Below the pieces are notes generated by a model. That model had not been told where the DNA came from and made no database searches. It worked only from the letters and a program-made list of their open reading frames with translations. From CAZQQU01 sp964595625 (lineage in GTDB: Bacteria > Bacteroidota > Bacteroidia > Flavobacteriales > Flavobacteriaceae), in NCBI GenBank assembly GCA_964595625.1, contig CAZQQU010000016.1:1-31676 (forward strand): a stretch of 31,676 bases of DNA. Direction: 5' to 3'. Of the stretch, positions 6,765 through 15,031 are shown one piece after another (within the stretch, counting starts at the first letter, position 1; each line of letters opens with the position of its first letter). A program made the position numbers and the translations under genes.

Positions 6765-9341
6765 TTAGAAAGGATAATTGATTGCAATATTAAATACCGA
6801 GTGTTTAAAATTAAATTGCTTAAACCAACGACTACCTTCGTCCAAAGCCGGATTATAAGTTTTAAATCCAAGGTCGGCACGAATCACAAAAAAGCCCAAA
6901 TCATACCGCAATCCAAATCCACTTGCCACAGCCAGTCCTTCAAAGTCACTGACCTCATCAAAAACGGCATTGGGGTCGGTAGAGTCGTCAAAAGCATTCC
7001 AAATATTACCTACATCGGTAAACAAAGCGCCTTTTACAGCACCAATAATAGTAAATCGATACTCTGCATTTCCGGCCAATTTTAAATTGGCTTCATTAAA
7101 TTCGTTACCTAACTTACTGGTTCCGGGACCCAATTTATAGGGTAACCAACCTCGGTTATCATTCGGACCACCGGCAAAGTAACTACGGGTAAACGGGATA
7201 CTCGAAGAATTGCCATAAGGCACCGCCAATCCTCCAAACAAGCGCATGGCAACAACCGAATTACGACTGGTTTGCCAGTATTTTACAAATTCGACATCGA
7301 GTTTGGAGTATTGTGAAAAACGAACCCCTGCCCAGTTATAACTTCCATTGTCATTTTTTTCTAGACCCAGTAAAGGAGCGGCGGCGTACAACAAATTTCC
7401 GGCCGCTTCAAATTTAATCCGCGTACGCGAAAATGAGTTGTCTAAAAGTCCCCGCCGAGTACTTTTGGTCCAGGTAATATTGGATGCCAAAATCAAATTA
7501 TCCTCGGTTAATCGCTTTTTTTGATGATCGATATTGCGCACCAATTGAGCTTCCTCTTTAGTAGGAAGGGATATTAAATTTTGAGAAAAATCTCGTAAAA
7601 AATTATTGGCTCCCTCCGGAATCTGCAATCGTATGGGATTGTTTAAATCGTCATAAACAAAATAATCCGGATTGATTACTCCATAATTATCCAAAGCTAC
7701 CTCGTTAAGCCTATTAAACGAGTTTTTATAAACATTAAAATAATTGTCGGTATTTAAATTTCTAACAAACTGCACATGTATCAAATCCAAACTGTAATTA
7801 TTTTGTCTGTTGGGAGTCCACTGGTAATTGAGGATGGTGCTAATGGTTTGTTTGTCTAAACCAATATTGTGCTGGTTGGACCCCCCTACACTGATATTGG
7901 TATAGGGAGACATACGTTTGGGGATAATACTATCTGTTCGGAAAGGAAAAAACATTCGGGGAATTTTTAACCGAATATCGCCTCCTATTTCACTAATATT
8001 AAAAAAATTACTTTCATTTTCGGCTGCGTCTTTGGAGGAACCCACACTTCCCCGGAGTGAAAACTCCAAAGTTTCCGCTCGTCTAAATGCATTTCTCACG
8101 ACAAACGAGCCGTTAAAACCGACTCCGTATTGCTGAATGGTAGAAGTAGAAACATCAAAATCAATCGTGGCCCCAAATTTTTCTTTTGGACTCAATAAAA
8201 TATTAGCTATCAAACTGGTTTGAGTCGAATCGGCCGGATCCAATTCATACGAAATGTTGGGGTACTTAAAAACCCCCAAACCGTTTAAATGGTTGTAAGT
8301 CAAAGACCGATCCCAATCCCGATAAATTCTTCCCGGTTCAATAAAAACAGCATCTACAATAGCTTTGGGCTTAAACATCTGTTTGCCATAACTATACACG
8401 TAATATCCATTGTAGTATGTCGAATCTTGGTATTGTTCTAACAAAGAGTTTTGATAGTTGTGGTCTGTAACTATATTTACTTTGCTAATGGTATGAATTT
8501 GGAACGGAATCGACACCACACTATCACCTACCTGACGAGTGCGATTGGAAATATAATATTCGATAATAGCCTTGTGACCGGTTTGGACTGTATCACCAAT
8601 AAACGAAATATACTCCTGATCAAAATTATACAATCCCGAATTACGCATACGGTTCGTGACTCGTACTATTTCGTTTGCAAAATTATTCCGGTTGTATTGC
8701 TCTCCTTCTTTAATTAAGGTATTTCTTTTTATACGTTGAAAAATAGAATCCACTACCGGGGATTCGATAAAATATTGAATCGAATCGATGATATAGGCTT
8801 TTTGCCGCTCTACCGAATACACTACAGAACCTCTTTTTTCTTGGGTTGTATCTTTGACAATCTGGTACTTAGCCCGGGCATTAAACCAGCCTAAACTTTT
8901 GTAATATTCTTCCAGTCGTTCGGTAGTTTTCTGAGCACGATCTTTTCGAATAATTACCGGTGCCTCCCCGTTGTTTTTAATCCAGTTGTTAATACCCACC
9001 CGATAGTTTACCATTTCATCCACTTGCTTTTGGGAATAAATAGCGGCTAAACGCTCTTTTCTTCCCGGTTTTCGGTACATCTTTTCGTAGTAATATTCGG
9101 CCGTATGATCATTAGCGAGATTATAAAAATGCAACGCTAAAGGAATCCCGGCCAGTTTACTATTGGGTTTTTGTATAATGAGACTTTCTAATATATTGTC
9201 ACTCACCTCTTCCCCATCAATTTCTACGGTGTTATCGGTAAGCAAAAGCTCATTTTCTGCGACGCGCTTTACAGCATCACAACTACTCAATAGAGATACT
9301 ATGAGAATTAAAAATGATATTTTTGTAATAAAAACTCTCAA
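6765..9341 (-). CDS. tamL: TamL-like BamA/TamA-family outer membrane lipoprotein
   Basis: This is a BamA-superfamily (Omp85) outer membrane protein, 858 residues. The N-terminus is a lipoprotein signal with lipobox SLLSSC (lipidated C21), the feature that marks the Bacteroidota TamL branch, whose partner is TamB. About 300 residues of POTRA-like periplasmic sequence follow, then a beta-barrel ending in SVFNIAINYPF with a terminal aromatic residue. FAGGPNDNRGW near the barrel's C-terminal third corresponds to the family's conserved barrel motif. The start is TTG: an in-frame TAG lies two codons upstream and no ATG occurs within the signal peptide. A good promoter sits inside the divergent methyltransferase gene. 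TamB is not encoded here. A role in membrane protein insertion or lipid transport is inferred from the family. Confidence 0.88.
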   Translation of the reverse strand: MRVFITKISFLILIVSLLSSCDAVKRVAENELLLTDNTVEIDGEEVSDNILESLIIQKPNSKLAGIPLALHFYNLANDHTAEYYYEKMYRKPGRKERLAAIYSQKQVDEMVNYRVGINNWIKNNGEAPVIIRKDRAQKTTERLEEYYKSLGWFNARAKYQIVKDTTQEKRGSVVYSVERQKAYIIDSIQYFIESPVVDSIFQRIKRNTLIKEGEQYNRNNFANEIVRVTNRMRNSGLYNFDQEYISFIGDTVQTGHKAIIEYYISNRTRQVGDSVVSIPFQIHTISKVNIVTDHNYQNSLLEQYQDSTYYNGYYVYSYGKQMFKPKAIVDAVFIEPGRIYRDWDRSLTYNHLNGLGVFKYPNISYELDPADSTQTSLIANILLSPKEKFGATIDFDVSTSTIQQYGVGFNGSFVVRNAFRRAETLEFSLRGSVGSSKDAAENESNFFNISEIGGDIRLKIPRMFFPFRTDSIIPKRMSPYTNISVGGSNQHNIGLDKQTISTILNYQWTPNRQNNYSLDLIHVQFVRNLNTDNYFNVYKNSFNRLNEVALDNYGVINPDYFVYDDLNNPIRLQIPEGANNFLRDFSQNLISLPTKEEAQLVRNIDHQKKRLTEDNLILASNITWTKSTRRGLLDNSFSRTRIKFEAAGNLLYAAAPLLGLEKNDNGSYNWAGVRFSQYSKLDVEFVKYWQTSRNSVVAMRLFGGLAVPYGNSSSIPFTRSYFAGGPNDNRGWLPYKLGPGTSKLGNEFNEANLKLAGNAEYRFTIIGAVKGALFTDVGNIWNAFDDSTDPNAVFDEVSDFEGLAVASGFGLRYDLGFFVIRADLGFKTYNPALDEGSRWFKQFNFKHSVFNIAINYPF

Positions 9342-9356
9342 AAAGGGCTAAATTTC
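9321..9356 (+). promoter_or_regulatory. Possible promoter of RNA methyltransferase gene
   Basis: TTTTG (9321-9325) and TAAATTTC (9349-9356, one mismatch to TAnnTTTG) are 23 bases apart, 21 bases upstream of the ATG at 9378. The elements lie in the start region of tamL, so the two divergent promoters would overlap each other's coding sequences. Confidence 0.35.
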
Positions 9357-9359
9357 AGC

Positions 9360-9389
9360 CAAAAATACGTCTTTTGGATGTTAAGCAAA
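9360..9389 (-). promoter_or_regulatory. Promoter of tamL
   Basis: On the minus strand, TTTG (9386-9389) is followed after 18 bases by TATTTTTG (9360-9367). Both elements and the spacing fit the Bacteroidota -33/-7 consensus, making this the best promoter match in the window. It overlaps the first codons of the divergent RNA methyltransferase gene and implies a leader of only about 12 bases before the TTG start. Confidence 0.6.
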
Positions 9390-10103
9390 ACACAAATAAA
9401 ACAAATAACCGCTTTATCCCAAAAAAAAATTAGAGACCGCCAAAAAATGTTTGTGGCCGAAGGGATTAAGCTGGTTGAAGACTTACTTCACTCAGGCCTT
9501 GTAGCACACCAAATCTATTCTAAGGAGCCTTTGACTTTTGCACCAGATAAGGTACAACTTATTTCGGAACGAGATTTAAAAAAAATCAGCTCTCTGAAAA
9601 CCCCACAAACAGTGGTGGGGGTTTTTGAGTTTCCCACTTCCGTGGAAATTAATTTTAACCGATGGATCGTTGTCTTGGACACCGTAAGAGACCCCGGAAA
9701 TTTAGGAACTATCATTCGACTGTGTGATTGGTTTGGAGTTGAGAACTTAGTCTGCTCCCCTACCACCGTTGATTGTTTTAACCCGAAGGTAGTTCAAGCC
9801 ACTATGGGATCGATCGCACGCGTATCTATTCACTATCTCCATATTAGCAATTTCTTGAAATCTGCCCCAGTTCCCGTTTACGGAACTTTTTTAGAAGGAA
9901 CCAATGTCTATCAAACTCCTTTGCCTGATCGAGGAATTCTTGTTTTAGGAAACGAAGCCCAAGGTATATCCGAAGAAGTAAGTAACCTCTGCACTCATAA
10001 GCTACACATTCCAGCTTTTGGAAAAGGGCAAACCGAAAGTCTGAATGTCGCCTCAGCGACTGCAATTTTTTTAAGTGAAATTAACCGATTTACTGAAAAG
10101 TAA
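9378..10103 (+). CDS. TrmH/SpoU-family RNA 2'-O-methyltransferase
   Basis: The 241-residue product is a SpoU-class (SPOUT knot) enzyme expected to methylate a ribose 2'-OH in rRNA or tRNA with S-adenosylmethionine. All three motifs are present: DPGNLGTIIRL at 105-115 (N108 and R114), LVLGNEAQGIS at 188-198 and TESLNVASATAI at 219-230. The first about 90 residues form the usual substrate-binding N-terminal domain (FVAEGIKLVEDLL). The exact RNA target cannot be told from sequence. The gene diverges from tamL with a 36-base gap and overlaps the 3' end of porT by 14 bases in a tail-to-tail arrangement, so no terminator separates the two. Confidence 0.92.
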   Translation: MLSKTQIKQITALSQKKIRDRQKMFVAEGIKLVEDLLHSGLVAHQIYSKEPLTFAPDKVQLISERDLKKISSLKTPQTVVGVFEFPTSVEINFNRWIVVLDTVRDPGNLGTIIRLCDWFGVENLVCSPTTVDCFNPKVVQATMGSIARVSIHYLHISNFLKSAPVPVYGTFLEGTNVYQTPLPDRGILVLGNEAQGISEEVSNLCTHKLHIPAFGKGQTESLNVASATAIFLSEINRFTEK

Positions 10104-10803
10104 AGTTAATAAATACTCCGCGAGATTTCATCGTACTGATGTTTGAAGTATGTGGACTATTGGGATCAAAATCTCGAACAAGCTCGTCAGTAATGGCAAA
10201 CACACCGCGAATCGATGGTGTAAATTTGAAGAAATACATATAAATATCGATTCCAAATCCAATTTCGTAATTCAACGCACTGCTCATCATTCTAAAGCGT
10301 CCCGCACTATTGTCTTCGGGGTGATCTTCATTGGCCGATAAATTAAACGAATTAGAAAGTCCGCCCACCACAAAAGGCTTGATATTATTCAGTCTTTTAG
10401 TTGAAAATTTCATCAGTAATGGCACGTGAATATAGGTAGTTCGTACCTTTCTCAAGTAATCTTTTTCCAGTGTAAAATTAGGGAATATTAGCTCTCTTTC
10501 GGTCATCACCAAGGCCGGCTCCAATCTCAAATTAATATAATCGTTTATCCGGGCATCTCCGATAAGCCCGACAGTAAATCCCACGCTTTTATTGACCAAT
10601 ATATCGGTACTACCGTTTTCACTTAAATACTCAAATTTAAAATCATAACTGTTAAACCCTAAGGTATACCCCCAGCTTAGCGGTTGCTTGTCAAAATTTT
10701 CTAAATTGACCAACGCTTCTTTATTAAAGAGATTTTTGAAAAATTGTGCTTCTACTTGCGTATAACCCAATACTATTAGTAGTGTGATAAGAATCCTTCT
10801 CAT
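10090..10803 (-). CDS. porT: PorT-family type IX secretion system protein
   Basis: PorT is an outer-membrane-associated component of the T9SS, needed to export proteins with C-terminal sorting domains. The 237-residue product has a signal peptide (MRRILITLLIVLGYTQVEA, cleavage before QFF). It then has alternating hydrophobic and aromatic strands typical of a small outer membrane beta-barrel of the PorT/OMP_b-brl_2 type, ending FINFTFQ with a terminal aromatic stretch. It follows ubiE by 5 bases, a pairing I associate with flavobacterial genomes, so the two are probably one transcript. Its cargo class is represented by the M36 peptidases at the right end of the window. Confidence 0.85.
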   Translation of the reverse strand: MRRILITLLIVLGYTQVEAQFFKNLFNKEALVNLENFDKQPLSWGYTLGFNSYDFKFEYLSENGSTDILVNKSVGFTVGLIGDARINDYINLRLEPALVMTERELIFPNFTLEKDYLRKVRTTYIHVPLLMKFSTKRLNNIKPFVVGGLSNSFNLSANEDHPEDNSAGRFRMMSSALNYEIGFGIDIYMYFFKFTPSIRGVFAITDELVRDFDPNSPHTSNISTMKSRGVFINFTFQ

Positions 10804-10808
10804 AAAAT

Positions 10809-11537
10809 TTATTTTGTACTGCTATAAATCACAGCCACTCCCATGGTTTGAGTGAAATTTTTTATGTTTATAAACCCAATTTTCTTTAAAATATTGTTGA
10901 GCTTCTCACCACTGGGGAAAACTGAGGCACTCTCAGAGAGGTATTTATAAGCCACTTTATCTTTTGAAAACAGTCTACCGATGAATGGTAATAAAGTTTT
11001 GCAATAAAAGAAATAACCTTGTTTAAACGGAAATTTTTGGGGTACAGCTGTTTCTAAAATTACAAAAGTACCTCCGGGTCGTAACACCCGGTAAATTTCA
11101 GCAAGTCCTTTTTCTAAGTTTTCAAAATTTCGAATACCAAAAGAAACCGAAACAGCATCAAAACTCCCCTCTTCAAAGGGCAAATTTTCGGAATCGCCGG
11201 CTACAAATTGAATGCCTTGCGCCCATTCTTTTTGTTGTGCTTTTTTCTTAGCTATCCGTAACATTCCTTCCGATAAATCCAATCCGACAACATGCGGAAT
11301 CCCTTTCTTAGCAAAGCTTAATGCCAAATCACCGGTACCGGTAGCTATGTCTAAAACCCGCTGGGGTTGTGCTTGTACAATGAGGGACACCAATCTTTTT
11401 CTCCATACCGTGTCCCGTCCCCAAGAAATCACTCGGTTTAAACTGTCGTAATCTTCTGAAATGGTATCAAACATTTGCTGCACTTGCTTCTTTTTTTGCA
11501 AGTCAGAATCTTTGTACGGCTTTACCTGCTCAGACAT
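10809..11537 (-). CDS. ubiE: Demethylmenaquinone methyltransferase (UbiE/MenG)
   Basis: This enzyme methylates demethylmenaquinone to menaquinone with S-adenosylmethionine, the last step of the pathway; MenB elsewhere in the window indicates that menaquinone is the quinone here. The 242-residue product from the ATG at 11537 (MSEQVKPY) has the family signature FDTISEDYDSLNRVISWG, the SAM motif VLDIATGTGDLAL (61-73), SFGIRNFENLEKGLAEIYRV and the C-terminal GVAVIYSSTK. An upstream ATG at 11570 would add 11 residues, but it overlaps a -7 box and lacks similarity to the family. It is the first gene of the ubiE-porT pair. Confidence 0.95.
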   Translation of the reverse strand: MSEQVKPYKDSDLQKKKQVQQMFDTISEDYDSLNRVISWGRDTVWRKRLVSLIVQAQPQRVLDIATGTGDLALSFAKKGIPHVVGLDLSEGMLRIAKKKAQQKEWAQGIQFVAGDSENLPFEEGSFDAVSVSFGIRNFENLEKGLAEIYRVLRPGGTFVILETAVPQKFPFKQGYFFYCKTLLPFIGRLFSKDKVAYKYLSESASVFPSGEKLNNILKKIGFINIKNFTQTMGVAVIYSSTK

Positions 11538-11567
11538 GGTGTTGGATTGTGGGCTTAAAATCGGCTG

Positions 11568-11575
11568 CAAATATA
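11568..11575 (-). promoter_or_regulatory. -7 box of ubiE-porT promoter
   Basis: The minus strand reads TATATTTG, an exact TAnnTTTG match about 30 bases upstream of the chosen ubiE start. A TTTG (11590-11593) lies 14 bases further upstream, shorter than the usual spacing. Confidence 0.45.
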
Positions 11576-11792
11576 CTATTTCCGTAGAACAAATTTTTCT
11601 GAAAAACTATAAATATCATTTCTTTAACTGCAATTGACTTTAATAAAAAAAATGGGTTAAGGGCTGAACTCCAACTTAAAATCCATAACAGACGAACCAC
11701 TTGCCAATCATTCTATTCTAACTATATATCGTCAAAAACTCTACTTTGTGATATTTATTATGTTAAAAGTGGAATTAAAAAAACGCTTCTCT

Positions 11793-11800
11793 TATCTTTA
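11793..11800 (+). promoter_or_regulatory. Possible -7 box of lnt
   Basis: TATCTTTA matches 7 of 8 positions of TAnnTTTG and ends 21 bases before the lnt ATG. No convincing -33 element was seen. The rest of the 284-base divergent gap between ubiE and lnt holds no gene or structure I can support. Confidence 0.3.
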
Positions 11801-11821
11801 TAGCGCAATTATTTTAGATCC

Positions 11822-13417
11822 ATGAGAAATCTCTTACTTGCCATTTTAACGGGTATATTACTCGCTTTGGGATGGAATACTTGGGGAGTGCCCCTGCTAC
11901 TTTTTGTAGCTTTTGTTCCCTTGTTGGTTTTGATTGAAAAAATAGCCCACTCCGACCAAAAACGAAAAGGCTGGAAAATATTTGGTTATGCTTACCTCGC
12001 TTTTTTCCTCTGGAATTTAATAAAAACCTATTGGTTGTGGTACTCCACCCCCTTTGGAGCTGCTTTTGCCATTCTGGTTAATTCGTTTTTAATGGCACTA
12101 CTACCGGTATTATATTACCATTTTGCTAAAAAAGCAACCCGATTTATCAGTGCTGTTTTTTTAGTATGCTTGTGGATTTCATTTGAAAAAATGCATTTGA
12201 GTTGGGATTTCTCTTGGCCCTGGTTGCAACTTGGCCATGGTTTTTCTGAATACATTCGATGGATTCAATGGTATGAATTTACCGGTGTTTTTGGAGGGTC
12301 GTTGTGGGTGTGGATAATCAATTTTCTGTTTTTCTACGCTTATATTTCCTTCCGAAACCAATCGAAAGGAACCCGTTTTTTTGTAGTGTTAACTGCTTTA
12401 GGCACAGTACTTCCCATAGTAATCTCATGGATCATGTTTACCAGTCGTACCATCGAAACATCCAACGGTGTAGAAGTACTGGTCACCCAGCCTAATGTGG
12501 ATCCCTATTCAGAAAAATACCATCAGAACAATTCTGAGGTATTAGCCAGACTCCTACAATTAACTGAAAGTAAGTTAACGAAACAAACCCGCTTTGTCAT
12601 TTCTCCGGAAACTGTTTTTGCTTCCGACGAACGAATTGAAGAATTACCATATAGTTCCACCACAGCCCAAATACAACAGTTTATACACAATAACCCACAA
12701 GTCAATTTTCTTGCAGGGATATCTCTTTATCAAGTATTTGATGACCCGAGTATAGCTACTTCACAGACTAACCAACTGAATAATGGTTTGTATTACAATA
12801 CGTACAATTCAGCCTTGTTCTTAAACCGGTCCATCAAAGAACCCAAGCTATATCACAAATCCAAGTTGGTGGTAGGTGTAGAAAGTACTCCTTATGTATG
12901 GTTAATTAAACCTTTACTGGGAGACATTATGCTTGACTTGGGGGGTACTGTTGCGATGAAAACTACTCAAGAAGAACGCAGCGTCTTTTGGTCTGAGGAT
13001 TCTCAGGTAGCTGCTGCACCGATTATCTGTTACGAATCCGTGTATGGTGAGTTTGTGACTGGGTATGTACGTCAAGGAGCTCATTTTTTAGCGATTATAA
13101 CCAACGATGGTTGGTGGGGGAATACTCAAGGGCATAAACAACATCTAAGTTTAGCTCGTTTACGAGCCATTGAAACGCGTCGGGATATTGCCCGAAGCGC
13201 TAATACCGGTATTTCTGCTTTTATCAACAAGCGGGGGGAGATTATCGATAGTTTGCCCTACGAAATTGAGGGTGCACTTTCTAACGTGGTGTATCCCAAC
13301 GAGGAAATCACTTTTTATGTGCGTTATGGAGATCTCATTGCTCGCATAGGCATTTTCCTGCTCATCGGGGTTATTTTAATACGAATTACCAAACGAAGAG
13401 GCGAGATAAATCCATAA
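11822..13417 (+). CDS. lnt: Apolipoprotein N-acyltransferase
   Basis: Lnt adds the third acyl chain to the N-terminal cysteine of inner-membrane lipoproteins. The 531-residue product has an N-terminal block of hydrophobic membrane helices (about 1-205), a carbon-nitrogen hydrolase domain (about 215-490) and a last membrane helix (about 505-522). The catalytic triad is visible: E263 in VISPETVFA, K346 in YHKSKLVVGVE and C403 in PIICYESVYGE. The conserved TNDGWWGNTQGHKQHL and ARSANTGISAFI segments are also present. The next gene starts three bases after the stop, so the two form an operon. TamL above is one lipoprotein in this window with a matching lipobox. Confidence 0.96.
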   Translation: MRNLLLAILTGILLALGWNTWGVPLLLFVAFVPLLVLIEKIAHSDQKRKGWKIFGYAYLAFFLWNLIKTYWLWYSTPFGAAFAILVNSFLMALLPVLYYHFAKKATRFISAVFLVCLWISFEKMHLSWDFSWPWLQLGHGFSEYIRWIQWYEFTGVFGGSLWVWIINFLFFYAYISFRNQSKGTRFFVVLTALGTVLPIVISWIMFTSRTIETSNGVEVLVTQPNVDPYSEKYHQNNSEVLARLLQLTESKLTKQTRFVISPETVFASDERIEELPYSSTTAQIQQFIHNNPQVNFLAGISLYQVFDDPSIATSQTNQLNNGLYYNTYNSALFLNRSIKEPKLYHKSKLVVGVESTPYVWLIKPLLGDIMLDLGGTVAMKTTQEERSVFWSEDSQVAAAPIICYESVYGEFVTGYVRQGAHFLAIITNDGWWGNTQGHKQHLSLARLRAIETRRDIARSANTGISAFINKRGEIIDSLPYEIEGALSNVVYPNEEITFYVRYGDLIARIGIFLLIGVILIRITKRRGEINP

Positions 13418-13420
13418 TCT

Positions 13421-14188
13421 ATGTGGTATCAGATCCTTGCTTATATCAAGTTTTTAGGAAGATCCACTACCAAACACGGGGTGCACTCCCCTTTTGTATA
13501 TCAACTTGTCACCCAAGGGTTTAATACCCAAACCCCGAAAAATATTGTCACCCAATTACAAGCATACAACCGCCAGTTGTTTGAAAATTCGACTGTGATA
13601 GAAGTTACCGATTTTGGAGCGGGTTCTCGGGTATTTTCTTCCAATAAACGAAAAATATCGGCCTTGGCACGCCATGCAGGGACTCCTTTGCGTAAGCAAA
13701 AACTTTTATATCGAATTACCACACACTTACAGTGTGTCAACCTACTTGAGTTAGGTACCTCCTTGGGAAGAGGTACCATGGCGCTGGCACTAAACCCCCA
13801 CAGCCGGGTTACCACCGTAGAAGGTTGTCCTCATACAGCCGCAATAGCACAACAATACTTTACTAGATATAAAATGCATAACATCCAGTTAGAGGTAGGG
13901 CAGTTTGAAAAAGTTCTTCCTAACTTTCAAACTTCTTGGGATGCGGTATATGTTGATGGCGGCCATAGTTTGGAACAAACATTAAGCTATGTGAACCTAT
14001 TATTTTCGCAGGTCCATAATGATAGTGTTATAATTTTAGACGATATTTATTTAAACCCGCAGATGACCCACGCTTGGCATCAATTACAAAAACATCCTAA
14101 AGTGAGTGTCTCTATAGATATTTTTGATTTTGGATTATTATTTTTTAGAAAAGAACAAAGACCACAAAGATTTACCATTCGAGTGTAA
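13421..14188 (+). CDS. Class I SAM-dependent methyltransferase, substrate unknown
   Basis: The 255-residue product has a Rossmann-type SAM-binding motif, LLELGTSLGRGTMALAL (108-124), an acidic strand-2 end (VTTVEGCP, 130-137), and the post-motif AVYVDGGHSLEQTLSYV (175-191), resembling the O-methyltransferase/MTase_24 group. The N-terminal about 100 residues (HGVHSPFVYQLV, then a basic patch) are a conserved extra region of this flavobacterial type and may bind the substrate. It starts three bases after lnt and is probably co-translated with it. The function is not known to me; an envelope or translation-related role would be speculation. Confidence 0.85.
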   Translation: MWYQILAYIKFLGRSTTKHGVHSPFVYQLVTQGFNTQTPKNIVTQLQAYNRQLFENSTVIEVTDFGAGSRVFSSNKRKISALARHAGTPLRKQKLLYRITTHLQCVNLLELGTSLGRGTMALALNPHSRVTTVEGCPHTAAIAQQYFTRYKMHNIQLEVGQFEKVLPNFQTSWDAVYVDGGHSLEQTLSYVNLLFSQVHNDSVIILDDIYLNPQMTHAWHQLQKHPKVSVSIDIFDFGLLFFRKEQRPQRFTIRV

Positions 14189-14212
14189 CTTTTGATTCTT
14201 ATTTGCGTCTAA

Positions 14213-14226
14213 CGAGTAATTACTCG
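14213..14226. repeat. Perfect 14-bp palindrome upstream of ABC ATPase gene
   Basis: CGAGTAATTACTCG lies in the 97-base gap before the ATPase gene, 59 bases from its start. It lacks a T-run on either side, so it does not look like a terminator; it could be an operator. Palindromes this long occur by chance about twice in a window of this size, so the position is the only support. Confidence 0.3.
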
Positions 14227-14285
14227 AGTCCTACATAAAAAAAAGAATAGAGTTAAAACGACCGATTACGATAGAAACCCGACCT

Positions 14286-14969
14286 ATGAGTACAGTTATA
14301 AAAATTAGAGATATAAAAAGGAACTTTAAAATGGGCCAAGAAATTTTGCACGTTTTAAAGGGCATTAATCTAGATATTCAACGGGGTGAATACGTTGCCT
14401 TAATGGGACCTTCAGGTTCGGGAAAATCAACTTTAATGAATATTTTGGGATGTTTAGATACCCCCACTTCGGGAGAATACGAACTCAATGGCAGCAATGT
14501 CAGTACCATGACAGACGACCAATTAGCTGAAATTCGCAATAAGGAAATTGGTTTTATATTTCAAACCTTTAATTTATTACCCCGAACTACTGCCCTAGAA
14601 AATGTGGCCCTACCGATGATTTATGCCGGAATTAAAAAAGAAGAACGGCTGCAACGCGCCACCGAAGTTCTAAAGAATGTAGGTTTAGAAGATCGAATGG
14701 ACCACAAACCCAACGAACTCTCTGGAGGTCAGCGCCAACGAGTAGCAGTGGCCCGTGCTTTGGTTAACAATCCTTCGATCATTTTGGCCGACGAGCCTAC
14801 AGGAAATTTGGACACCAAGACTTCTATCGAAATTATGAATTTGATAGACCAAATTCACCAAGGAGGAAACACCGTTATTTTAGTCACCCACGAAGAAGAC
14901 ATTGCTATGCGAGCTAAACGTATTATTCGATTGAGGGACGGGCTGATAGAGAGCGATAACTTTCAATAA
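14286..14969 (+). CDS. ABC transporter ATP-binding protein, LolD/MacB/FtsE type
   Basis: The 227-residue product is a complete single ABC ATPase domain. It has Walker A GPSGSGKS (41-48), Q-loop Q93 in FIFQTFNLLPRTTALENV, signature LSGGQ (145-149), Walker B ILADE (166-170) with the PTGNLD D-loop region, and the switch histidine H202. The loops are those of the LolD/MacB/FtsE group, whose partners are MacB- or FtsX-fold permeases that move substrates without a membrane channel of the usual type. No permease gene is adjacent, so the partner must be encoded elsewhere. The actual substrate cannot be assigned. The next gene on the strand is oxyR, 62 bases downstream with its own promoter. Confidence 0.92.
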   Translation: MSTVIKIRDIKRNFKMGQEILHVLKGINLDIQRGEYVALMGPSGSGKSTLMNILGCLDTPTSGEYELNGSNVSTMTDDQLAEIRNKEIGFIFQTFNLLPRTTALENVALPMIYAGIKKEERLQRATEVLKNVGLEDRMDHKPNELSGGQRQRVAVARALVNNPSIILADEPTGNLDTKTSIEIMNLIDQIHQGGNTVILVTHEEDIAMRAKRIIRLRDGLIESDNFQ

Positions 14970-15003
14970 AATCCTATTTAGTATTACCAAAACCTATAGT
15001 TTG

Positions 15004-15030
15004 CTATTTTTGTATAAAAATTGCAAATAG
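15004..15030 (+). promoter_or_regulatory. oxyR promoter with overlapping dyad
   Basis: The -7 box TATTTTTG (15005-15012) is an exact consensus match 19 bases before the oxyR ATG. It overlaps an interrupted dyad, CTATTT (15004-15009) and AAATAG (15025-15030), separated by 15 bases. LysR-type regulators commonly bind such dyads over their own promoters to repress themselves. The match to the E. coli OxyR consensus spacing is not exact, so autoregulation is a hypothesis. Confidence 0.45.
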
Positions 15031-15031
15031 G

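Noticed and set aside
14213..14226. Palindrome read as a terminator for the methyltransferase gene
   Set aside because: There is no T-run after it on the + strand and the stem is short and AT-rich.
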